Below are positions 8,907 to 17,600 of a stretch of DNA of 64,000 nt, in pieces. The stretch comes from Streptomyces globisporus. GTDB taxonomy: Bacteria > Actinomycetota > Actinomycetes > Streptomycetales > Streptomycetaceae. How positions within the stretch are numbered: position 1 is the first letter of the stretch; every line of letters begins with the position of its first letter. The stretch spans positions 372,001 to 436,000 of the forward strand of contig BMTG01000003.1 in NCBI GenBank assembly GCA_014649555.1, in the 5' to 3' direction. The translations under genes were made by a program, and so were the position numbers. Below the pieces are notes generated by a model, which was given only the letters and a program-made list of their open reading frames with translations, had not been told where the DNA came from and ran no database searches.

Positions 8907-9408
8907 GGTGTCGTCCTTCCACCCGGCCGTGCCGGGCGTACACAACGCCCCCGCTTCTCGGGAGCATGACACGCGCCCGAGGGCCGAAGCCTCGTGCCGG
9001 CAAGGCGTGAACCGACACCCGTGAACTGAGATGCGCGGAACTCCTTGCCCCGTACGGTCCACCTGCCAACGTCCGAAGAAGGATCAACCCCACAGCACCA
9101 TGGGGCGCTTGGGAATCTCGCAGCTTGCTCCTGCTCCGCCGACGGCGGCATGAGGCGGACGCCGGTGATGAGCCACCGACGTGCACCGCCGAATGTGCCA
9201 CTGGTCTCGGCGCCCCGGCGAGCCGAAACAGCAGAGTTCACCAGATCAGGTGAACCATCTCCACGAAGCCTCACTGCAGAGCGAGTTGAGGTAGGAACAG
9301 TGCGCTGGGAGTCAGGGTCGCCAAGGGCGCACGTCTCTCACCGTGCTCCCATCTCCCCGCCGACCACGCAGTACGCGAGCAGGGCCAGTCCGGCGACCGG
9401 AGCGCCCG
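8907..9408. other. Divergent intergenic region, no gene seen
   Basis: About 500 bases between the leftward 840-residue gene and the rightward DUF3800 gene. Reading frames here lack family resemblance or a consistent codon pattern. It must contain the promoters of both genes, but I see no convincing -35/-10 pair or long palindrome. Confidence 0.5.
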
Positions 9409-10536
9409 ATGGACAATGGCGTCATGGCCTTGACCGGAGAGAAGTACACCCAGCTCAACCAGAACGAGCCGACCTCGGACGACGCAGGCGGGGGACGCTG
9501 GATCGCGTGCGACGAGTCTGGATGGGATGGCGAGCAGCTCGCCGGCCGGAAGCGCCGTTTCCTTGTCTTCGCGTCCGTCGCCATCGACGACGCCGAGGCG
9601 GCCCCACTGATCGACACCCTGCGTAAGCAGGCCCGGATCCAGCAGGCCGGGGAGCTGAAGTTCCGCCTGTTCAAGGACCGCGAGGAGCGGTGGTCCCTGC
9701 TGAAGGATCTGTGGGGTTCCGCCGGCGCTCTGCACGAACGCTGCTCGGTGTACGTGATCGACAAGGAGTACGCCGTGGCAGCGAAGGCGATCGATCTGCT
9801 GCTGGAGGAGAAGGCACACGCCGAGGGGCGGAACCTGTACGCCGAGGGCAAGGCGCGCGCCATGGCCCGGACACTGGCGCTCCAGGGACCGCGCGCCCTT
9901 CCGGGCGCGCTGTTCGATGCGCTGATGTCCTCGTTCGTGGCCCTGGCTTCCCAGCGCGCCCGGGGACGGGAGGAAGCCGCGTTGGAGGCGTTCTTCGCTG
10001 CGGTCGAACATGCATGGGGCGCCTCAACACGGCGGCCCGTAACTGAGGTGCTGGCCCAGGTGCGCTCCACCCGGCCGTACGCCATGGCCCTCCACCAGGA
10101 AGACTCCCCGTTCCCGTCCCTGGAGATGCTCATCCCTTCGGTGACTCAGACAGCCCGCCGATGGGGACACAGCCTCGGGCTCGTCAGCCTCCTCACCGAT
10201 GAACAGCGCGTATTCACCGACGATGCCCTTCGCACGGTGCTGGAGTACGCCACCAGTCCGATAGGCATGACCCTCCTGACCCGCGAGAGGGGCGCCCCCG
10301 TGCACACCGTGCTCCGCGGCTCTTCCGCGGACCACCCTTCCATCCAGCTGGCCGACCTGCTGGCCGGGGCCGCAGCAGCCGTGACCGAACGCCACGTAGG
10401 TAACCCCTCCCCCGCCGCCGAGGGGCTGTGGCCGGTCATCGTGCCCCTGGTCGAACAGAGCTCGTTGATGTCCTACGACAACCCGGGCCTCCAACTCGCC
10501 GGGATCGAGACCCGCCGCACGCGGCGGTCCGGGTAG
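9409..10536 (+). CDS. DUF3800-family (RNase H-like fold) protein
   Basis: The protein starts at ATG 9409 (MDNGVMALTGEK) or at the in-frame ATG 9424; neither has a strong ribosome site. WIACDESGWDGEQL near the start and SIQLADLLAGAAAAVTE near the end are the two conserved acidic motifs of DUF3800 (DESG...QLADLxAG), a family with a predicted RNase H-like nuclease fold. The intervening LVFASVAIDDAEAAPLIDTL fits the first beta strand and helix. It is about 375 residues, longer than the 200-250 usual for the family, with the extra length in the middle. DUF3800 genes occur often in defence islands. The partner is probably the divergent 840-residue gene. Confidence 0.72.
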   Translation: MDNGVMALTGEKYTQLNQNEPTSDDAGGGRWIACDESGWDGEQLAGRKRRFLVFASVAIDDAEAAPLIDTLRKQARIQQAGELKFRLFKDREERWSLLKDLWGSAGALHERCSVYVIDKEYAVAAKAIDLLLEEKAHAEGRNLYAEGKARAMARTLALQGPRALPGALFDALMSSFVALASQRARGREEAALEAFFAAVEHAWGASTRRPVTEVLAQVRSTRPYAMALHQEDSPFPSLEMLIPSVTQTARRWGHSLGLVSLLTDEQRVFTDDALRTVLEYATSPIGMTLLTRERGAPVHTVLRGSSADHPSIQLADLLAGAAAAVTERHVGNPSPAAEGLWPVIVPLVEQSSLMSYDNPGLQLAGIETRRTRRSG

Positions 10537-10755
10537 CACCAGCAGGGCAACTCCGGGCGGGAAGGTGGCCGCCTTCGGTGTGCTCGTGAAAGGAGACGGT
10601 GTCGGCGGCGGACGGGGGTCCTCGGAGGCTCCTGCCCAGCCTGTGTTCTCGGCGTGCGCCTGTTCCCAGTAGAAGTCCACGGCCGCAGGTCCGGTGCGGG
10701 CGAACCAGTAGAGGCCGACGGTGGTCAGCAGATCCTAAGCGGCACAACATAGCGA

Positions 10756-10786
10756 GGGATCGCCGGTTAGCCAAACCGGCGATCCC
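10756..10786. terminator. Hairpin terminator
   Basis: A perfect 13-base-pair stem (GGGATCGCCGGTT with its complement) and a five-base loop. It sits between the ends of the convergent DUF3800 and DUF5655 genes and probably serves both. The rest of the 360-base gap (10537-10894) shows no gene. Confidence 0.75.
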
Positions 10787-10894
10787 GCGCACCATTGATA
10801 GTCCACCGCCGCGCCCTGCCCGCCCATCGAGAGGCATCTCCCGACGATCACAGAGCAACCGCGAATCGAACACGTCCCGGATGCTAGCTTGCGA

Positions 10895-11779
10895 TCACGC
10901 AGCCGCGTAACTCGCGCGGAACAGGTCCCGTGCCCGCTCCACGTCCTTCGGCGTACGGAGCTGCACCTCCAGATCACCCGTCCCGTGGTGTCCGAGACCG
11001 GACACGTCCCGGGTGAAGCCCGGAACAAGATCGACGTCCTCGGGGTCGACCTTCAGGTAGACCAGGACCTTGGTCCGCTGCGGCGGACAAACGCAGGCGA
11101 AGTTCCGCAGCCGCTGATACGCCCGGTATGTCTTGCGCTCGACGCGATTCACACCGTCCCCGAGCCCAAGCAGCGCCTCGTCGACCGCGCTCGCCAGCTC
11201 CATCATCGGCATGCCCTGGACGTTGACCGCCTGGGCGACCGCCTGCCGACGCGCCCTGCGGGCAACCGGCACGCCTCCGCTGACGGATGCCACGGTCTCA
11301 AGCCCGACCAGTTCGCTGCCGAAAAATCGGTAGCGGACCAGGTCGATCGAACGCCGGTGCTCGCGCACGGCGTGCACGTCGTAACGGGTGAAGTCGCCGG
11401 CGAGGCAGATCAGGCGCGGGCCGCTCCACAGCACCTGGGACGCGGCCGTAGCCCCGAGCCGGTCGCGGACCAGGTGCTCGAACTCGGCTCGGTGGTCCAC
11501 CAGCCAGCTGAGATAGAACAGGCCCTGGTTGATGACGCCGGCGTCGACCCCTCGCTTGTACTCGACTATGACCGGCGATCCGTTCTCGTCCAGCCCCAGC
11601 GAGTCGATCCGGCCCCCGTGGACCGGCCCGGTGGTGTACTCGCTCGCCAGGAACCGAACGCCCAACAGCGTCTCCATGTGGGCCTCGACGAGACCCTGCA
11701 CATCTGCCTCGACCTCAGCCAGGCGCGACACGACCTCGGTCACGTCGTCTTTCGTGTTGAACAGCCTCAGCCCCGACAC
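10895..11779 (-). CDS. NucS-like nuclease-fold protein with C-terminal DUF5655
   Basis: GTG start at 11779 (MSGLRLFNTK), 294 residues. The N-terminal half carries a RecB/NucS-type PD-(D/E)XK core: GGRIDSLGLDENGSPVIVEY followed by KRG, with Asp59, Glu73 and Lys75 as metal and catalytic residues. The C-terminal 90 residues, from RKTYRAYQRLRNFACVCP to DLEVQLRTPKDVERARDLF, match the DUF5655 domain that usually follows such cores. Proteins of this design are widespread orphan genes near mobile elements, and DNA cleavage or binding is likely. It is single, with no obvious partner. Sure about fold; function is not established. Confidence 0.75.
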   Translation of the reverse strand: MSGLRLFNTKDDVTEVVSRLAEVEADVQGLVEAHMETLLGVRFLASEYTTGPVHGGRIDSLGLDENGSPVIVEYKRGVDAGVINQGLFYLSWLVDHRAEFEHLVRDRLGATAASQVLWSGPRLICLAGDFTRYDVHAVREHRRSIDLVRYRFFGSELVGLETVASVSGGVPVARRARRQAVAQAVNVQGMPMMELASAVDEALLGLGDGVNRVERKTYRAYQRLRNFACVCPPQRTKVLVYLKVDPEDVDLVPGFTRDVSGLGHHGTGDLEVQLRTPKDVERARDLFRASYAAA

Positions 11780-11986
11780 CGTCCTCTTTCCGATTACGGG
11801 GATGCAACGCCGGACGGTGATCGCATTGTTTCCGTATGGGCCTTCGGAGCCGTGAAGATTCCGTGAGACCCCACGTACGGCCCGGCGGGGCGCTCACGTC
11901 CCAGGACTCCCCAGGGGTCTGCTGACTTCACATACGTCCCAGAGGCCGCCGGGACGAGCGCCTGAGCCCTGCGCTTTCGCAGGTCA

Positions 11987-12034
11987 GCCCCCTGTAGCCT
12001 AGTGGATAGAGCAGGCGCCTTCTAAGCACTTGGC
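11987..12034 (+). pseudogene. 5' half of a tRNA-Arg (UCU), integration scar
   Basis: The bases from GCCCCCTGTAGCC onward, through AGTGGATAGAGCA, form the acceptor strand, D arm and anticodon arm of a bacterial tRNA. The anticodon loop CTTCTAA gives anticodon UCU. The match ends after about 48 bases. No variable loop, T arm (GGTTCGA) or 3' acceptor strand follows. The anticodon stem has a C-A mismatch, a sign of decay. tRNA genes are standard attachment sites of actinomycete integrative elements, so this probably marks an old junction. Confidence 0.7.
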
Positions 12035-12193
12035 GCATCTCGCACAACTCCGAGAGCCAGTCACCGCACCCACCCCACAGCAAGCCGTTGCCGAGTCAAT
12101 CCGACACGGAAAGGAGGGATGCCGGACCTCCGGCCGAAATAGATCGCTTTCACGTTCGATTCTGAGGCATTGTCAGTGCCATGTCCTAGCGTG

Positions 12194-12213
12194 AATTCCC
12201 TGTCGAGGGAATT
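12194..12213. promoter_or_regulatory. Palindrome upstream of the Wadjet-like operon
   Basis: Perfect eight-base arms AATTCCCT/AGGGAATT around GTCG end 17 bases before the GTG start of the first gene of the operon. Position and AT-rich ends fit a repressor operator or a leader hairpin close to the ribosome site GGAGGG. No cognate regulator is adjacent. Confidence 0.45.
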
Positions 12214-12230
12214 GTGTTGGGAGGGCTTCA

Positions 12231-13784
12231 GTGTTCTTTGGCGAGTCATCTGCGGCGTACGAGAGCATCACGTCGCGGATGAAGGCGCTGGCCGTGGTGC
12301 GGCCACTATTGGCGCTCGACGACAGTCCGGTGAAGCGGGAGCGAAGCTGGGAGGAGTACCTGCTGGCCGAACTCGCCCTGGCGGCCATTGACTTCGTGAC
12401 GCTGCGGATAGGGGCGCGGACGGCAGTTCGACAGGAAGCCGTCGTGGAACGGGTAGCTGAGTCTGCGGCGCTCCAGGTTCCCGGGCGGGCGGGTACCGAG
12501 TATCGGGAAGTCGCGCGCTGGCTGGTGGAACGCCTGATCAACACCGAGAGACACGACCGGTGCTTTCGGCACGAGATCGGCAGCGTGACGGGGGACAGCT
12601 TCGTCGTCAGGGAGTTTCCGTTCCAGATCCTCAAAGACGTGCCGGACGAAGCCGGGCAGGCTGCGCTGACCGTTACTGATGCGGCCATCACGGTGCTCGT
12701 CCATGCGGTCGATGTGGACATCGCGTCCGAGCAGATCGCGGCAGAGGCCAAGTTATCCGCGTTGCTAAAGCGCGCGCGGATCGGTGAGGCGTGGCAGGCC
12801 GCCCGCGCCGCCCATGTCCAGAGCATCCGGTACGCGAAGGAGCTGCTGGACCGCATGGAGGAGATGAAACGCAACGTTCGGGCCGTCGACTGGGAAGCGG
12901 ATCTTGAGGGCCCGCTGAAGGAGGCGCAGGAGCACGTTGAGGAGAGGTCTCGGGCGGAGACTCAGCTGAAGGCGCAGGTGGCGCAACTGCTCGAGGTCAC
13001 GGAAGAGGAACACAAGCGGCAACAGCTAGAAGCGCTGGATGCGCTGATCGAGGATTGTCTGCAGCGGCACTTGATGCTCATCGACATGCTGCTCAGGGTG
13101 GTTCCTGAGTTCCGGCGCCAGCAGGACCGGCAGATCTTCGTACCACCCGTGGTCCATACACGTGTGCATCTGCGCAGCCAGCTCCTGGAGCCGGCGCTCG
13201 AGCTCAGCATCGAGGACAGCAAGCGGCCCCTGGAGACGTTCGTGCGCGGGGTGCTGGGTCCGGTCCGCCCGAGGGTTATGTACCTGCCGGACTACTTCGA
13301 GGCCCTCACGCGGATGCCGGAACCGTCCGAGGTTGAGCTGGTCGCAGTAGGCGCATCGGACGACTGGGAAAACACGTCCGATCCCCCGAGGTTCGACGAC
13401 GCGCAGCATGCATGGGTGGACAGGCTGCTTTCGGGTGTCCCCGGGGAGGGCGTGCGGCTGTCTCGGCTGCTCGAGCGTGCCCGCCAGTGGGGCGACGGCA
13501 GAGGGCCAGGTGACGACACTGACCATCTGCTGGCTATGGAGACCGCGCATCGTTTTCGGCAAGTCCCCGTCGCCGAGCTGGCGCGCGGTAGGGAAGCCGT
13601 CGTGGTCGTGGATGACGGGATTGAGTTGGACGACCCGGTTTTCGGTGGAAGCGACTTCCTGCTGTTGCCGGCCGTGGGCAAACCGGTCTCCGACAGCGTT
13701 GCTGCGGCCCCGAACACGCAACCGGCCCATTCACCAGAGTTTGTTCCCCGCACCACGAGCGACGATCTGGAGCCGAGTGCATGA
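12231..13784 (+). CDS. jetA: Wadjet-like system first subunit (probable kleisin, JetA-like)
   Basis: GTG start at 12231 (MFFGESSAAYESITSRMKAL) with GGAGGG six bases upstream; 517 residues. It is the first gene of a four-gene SMC operon and overlaps the next by ATGA at 13781-13784. The centre (residues about 185-280, e.g. MEEMKRNVRAVDWEADLEGP and ETQLKAQVAQLLEVTEEEHK) is strongly helical and charged, as in kleisin and MukF/JetA subunits that bridge SMC heads. I do not recognise the exact Pfam family. The assignment rests on gene order, size and helical content. Its role would be to assemble with the SMC ATPase and the Toprim nuclease in recognising and cutting invading circular DNA. Confidence 0.65.
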   Translation: MFFGESSAAYESITSRMKALAVVRPLLALDDSPVKRERSWEEYLLAELALAAIDFVTLRIGARTAVRQEAVVERVAESAALQVPGRAGTEYREVARWLVERLINTERHDRCFRHEIGSVTGDSFVVREFPFQILKDVPDEAGQAALTVTDAAITVLVHAVDVDIASEQIAAEAKLSALLKRARIGEAWQAARAAHVQSIRYAKELLDRMEEMKRNVRAVDWEADLEGPLKEAQEHVEERSRAETQLKAQVAQLLEVTEEEHKRQQLEALDALIEDCLQRHLMLIDMLLRVVPEFRRQQDRQIFVPPVVHTRVHLRSQLLEPALELSIEDSKRPLETFVRGVLGPVRPRVMYLPDYFEALTRMPEPSEVELVAVGASDDWENTSDPPRFDDAQHAWVDRLLSGVPGEGVRLSRLLERARQWGDGRGPGDDTDHLLAMETAHRFRQVPVAELARGREAVVVVDDGIELDDPVFGGSDFLLLPAVGKPVSDSVAAAPNTQPAHSPEFVPRTTSDDLEPSA

Positions 13785-14596
13785 CGCAGTACGACGATGT
13801 TGCCGCAGCAGCCCGGATGGTGGCTCTGGGTATGACACGCGGCAAGTCCCCAGCACGTTCTGGAGAGTACGCCCACCTCGTGCGGCGGTTCGAAACGGAA
13901 CCGGACTTTGCCCAGTTGGTGCGGAAGGTCGCGCAGGGTTTTGACCTCACGGTCCGGGAGGTGCACCCGCAGGCGGGGCTGGTCCTGGCAACCACGACCG
14001 AGACGGCCTTCGCCGTCTCGATCAGCGACCTCGTGCCGAACGCGGAGAACCGGCCGCTGTACCTGCTCGCTCACCTGGCCATCGCGTCGCGAGCCTTCCC
14101 TCGTCCGGAGGACTTGGACGACGACGAGCACGTCGCCCGGGTATCGGTGCAGAAGGTCGACGAAGACGTCAGGGCCTATGCGACCGTCCTTGAGCGCCGT
14201 GCTGCAGCCGCCGACGAGGACACCGACCCGCCAGCCGGCAGCCCCGGGCTGGAGGGGTTGTGGCGGGCCTACCTGCGTCGAAACCCCACCGGTCGTACGG
14301 ACAAGGACAGGACTCCTCGCTCGGCGACCTATGCGCTGGTGAGGAGGGCGTTCGCGCATCTCGAGCAGCGCGGATTCGTCCGCCCGACCAGTGAGGAAGA
14401 GGGCGGCACCTACGCCACCAACGTCCTGTACAGGCTGCACATCCGTGACCAGGCAGCCCGGGAAATGCTCCAGGAACTGGCCGCCCTGGGCTTGGCTGCC
14501 TTACCGCACCACGATGCGCCACTCCCGTCCGAGGCTCCGAAGCAGCCGGACGCTACCGACCACGGCATGCTCCCGAACTCCGCCCCAGCCACCTGA
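13781..14596 (+). CDS. jetB: Wadjet-like KITE/winged-helix subunit (JetB-like)
   Basis: 271 residues; ATG overlaps the jetA stop and the stop lies 28 bases before jetC. The region ATYALVRRAFAHLEQRGFVR, followed by GGTYATNVLYRLHIRDQAA, looks like a winged-helix unit of KITE proteins (MukE, JetB). VEHPQAG-like VREVHPQAGLVLATTTETAF earlier is another family feature of such subunits. The last 35 residues are proline-rich and probably disordered. KITE dimers clamp the kleisin on the SMC heads. Assignment is from gene order, size and the winged-helix look, not from a named domain. Confidence 0.65.
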   Translation: MTQYDDVAAAARMVALGMTRGKSPARSGEYAHLVRRFETEPDFAQLVRKVAQGFDLTVREVHPQAGLVLATTTETAFAVSISDLVPNAENRPLYLLAHLAIASRAFPRPEDLDDDEHVARVSVQKVDEDVRAYATVLERRAAAADEDTDPPAGSPGLEGLWRAYLRRNPTGRTDKDRTPRSATYALVRRAFAHLEQRGFVRPTSEEEGGTYATNVLYRLHIRDQAAREMLQELAALGLAALPHHDAPLPSEAPKQPDATDHGMLPNSAPAT

Positions 14597-14624
14597 CGCC
14601 ATCGCGATGTAAGGACCCCTCTCG

Positions 14625-17600
14625 ATGTACGAGTTGAACCGCATCCTTCTGCGCAACTTCGGGCCGGTCGATGCCCGCTACGAAGACGTGAACCTGGACT
14701 TCTCCGGCGTGGGCCCCCTGGTTGAGACAGCATCCCTGATGCCAACGTCCGGACACGTCACGCAGCGGCCCTCGCCGGCCAGTCTGGTCATGCTCCAGAA
14801 CGGCGGCGGCAAGGGTGTGCTGCTGACCGGCATCACCTGCACCACGATCCCGCTGCGTCACCATGACCCGGAGGAGCTGCGGAGCTTCGTCGTTTCTCCT
14901 GCTCAGCCCTCCCATATCGTCCTGGAGTGGGCTGATGCCCGGACTGGCAGGCTCTTGGTCACCGCGCAGATCCTCGCGCCCGAGGGCGATGGCAAGCTCA
15001 AGCGCCGCTTCTACAGCTTCCACCCAGGTGCCGCCCTGTCCGCGGACGATCTCCCTTTCCACCGTGATAGTCACTGGCTGCCATTCGACCACTACTGCAA
15101 CGAGCTGAGCGAACTGCAGTCCACGGTCGAGTCGTTGGAACTTCAGATCGTGGACGGGCAGGAGAAGTGGGAGAAACATCAGGCCGGTCTGGGTCTCGAA
15201 CCTGGCCTCTTCGATGTCCAGCGCAAGATGAACGCCACCGAGAGCGGGGCGGCCGAGGCGTTCACCACCTCCAGTGCGGCAGCGTTCGTCCAGTGGCTCC
15301 TGGAGAAGGCCAACGACGACGACAAGTACACCAGCCTCGGCAGTACCTTCGAGACCTATGCCGGCGCCCACGACCAGCGCGAGAAACTCGTCAAGGAGCG
15401 GGAGTTCGCGCAGACCATGGAGGAGATCTGCGCCCGTGTGGCCGAGCGGTACCACGAGCACACCAACCAGCAGCGCGAGGCTGGGCAGGCCAAGGCCGGC
15501 CTCGCCGCACTTGCCGCAGGGCTGATGCGTCGGCATCAGATCCTCACCGCCGCGGCGCAGGCCACCACAGGCACCGTTAATGCTGCGTACCAGGCACATG
15601 AAGCAGCCAAGCAGGAGCTGGACGTCGCAAATGCACGTATGGCCCATGTGCGTTGGGCCACCTGCGGTATCGAGCTGGACGAATCAGCCGAGGAACAGAA
15701 GCGAGTCGCCGCGACAACGCAACGGCTGGAAGACCGCCTTGCGGGCTGGCGCAGTGTCCCGGTCGCCGTGCGTCACGCGGCTGCCCAGGAGCACCACGGC
15801 CGCATGCAGCGGGCCCTCTCCGAAGCCGAGGAAACAGCCGCCCCCTATGTGCAGGCGTGTGATACCGCCGCGGCAGTGCTGCGGGCTGGCTATGCGGCGG
15901 CTGAAACGCAGGCACGCGCCGTGGCCAGCAATCTGGAGAGGGAGATCTCCGAGTCTCGCAGCAAGATCCAGCAGTGGCGCGAGCGAAGCGACTCGCTCCA
16001 CAGGAATGCCGGTACGGCTGAGGGAGAGCAGCGCCAGTTGCGCCGTCAGGTGCAGGACTTCGAAGAGCAGCTGCGCACCGCACGGGACGAAGGACAGGTG
16101 CAACCCGGCGAAAGCGCCGCGGACGCCGCCTCCCGGATGGACGGCGAAGCTGATCACCACGGCCAGCTCCGTGTAGAGGCCAAGAAGGCACAGGATGAGG
16201 CCCGCAGCCGCCGGACACAGGCATATCAGCAGCTGCCTGCACTGCAGGAGCGGGCTCTCGATGACCGCCGCGCAGGAGAAGCGGCCGAAGCGGAGACCGA
16301 CCGGCTACGCGTCCGCGCCGAGTCCGTGCGCCGCCACCCCGTGACTGCAGAACTGCTTGAGCTCGGCCTCGAAGACCTACAAGACGGCGACACCCTGACC
16401 TGGCTCGCCAACCACTGCGCAGCCCTGCAGAGCTTGATCGAGCGGAAAATCACCGCTCTGGACGGTGCGCTCAGGCGGACACAGCTCCAACACAGCGCGG
16501 ATGAAGAACTCCTCGCCACCCTGGACACCAGCGACGGCCTCCTACCCGCCACCAAGGAGGTCCGCACCCTGTGTGCCGACCTCTGTGCCCAGGGCATCGA
16601 CGCCGTCCCCGGCTGGCAGTGGCTGCGCGACAACGTCCCGCCGGACGATCACCAGCGCCTCATCAACGACCACCCGGACCTGGTCGGCGGCATCATCGTA
16701 GGCGGCGGCCCCGCAGCGCTGGATCAGGCGCAGCGTCATCTGGAGCACACCCGTCCCCTGCCCACGGCGGCCGTCGCGGTAGGAACCGGGGAACGGATGC
16801 TGACGCCGGTACCCGACACAGGCGGCCGGATGGTGCCCGAGCCGACCCCGGCCCTGCATGACGAACAGGCTGCGGCACTCGAACGAGCCGAGGTTGAAGC
16901 ACGCCTGGCGGCCTCCGCGCAGGCACTGGATGAGCTCGGTGAACGCATCGGTGTCACCCGCGACCTGGGCAACAAGATCACGTACTGGCTGGACGAGATC
17001 GGCCCAGTGAGCGTAGAGGTCCGGCTCGGACTGCTCCAGGAGCTCCGGACGGCAGCGCAGGCATCCCAGGCCAGCCTTGAGGTCGCGCGCGCCAGCGCCG
17101 CACAGCATGACGATGCCGTCACCGCTGCCGAGGAGGTCTACACACAACAGGAAACGTCTCACCGCGAGGCCGCCGAGGCCGCGCAGGCGATGCGCCGCCT
17201 CGCGGAAGCCGAGGCGAAAGCCAGCCAGGCACGCGACCGGATCACCGCGCTCGCGGAAGAAGCTCAGCAGCGTCAGCGCGAACTCGAGGAGCTGGGCGAG
17301 AAAGAGGAGACCGCCCACAGCGACATCGCACGCATGACCCAGGCGGTGGAAGCCGCCGTCCAGCAAGCCCAGAGCCATGCCCAGGCGCGAAAGAAGGTCA
17401 CCGCCACGCCCGAGGCCGAGCAGACTCAGCACACCAAGGGAGCGCCCCGCGAAGCGCTCACCGTCCTCCAGCACCGCTACGAGCAGGCAGTCGAGGACCT
17501 GCGCAGTGTGGACATCGGAGAAGACCAGCGTCAGCGTGCCAAGGAAGCAGAAGACGCCCTGCGCGCCTGCCAGGACGAATGGGCGCAGGTCCCTGACCGG

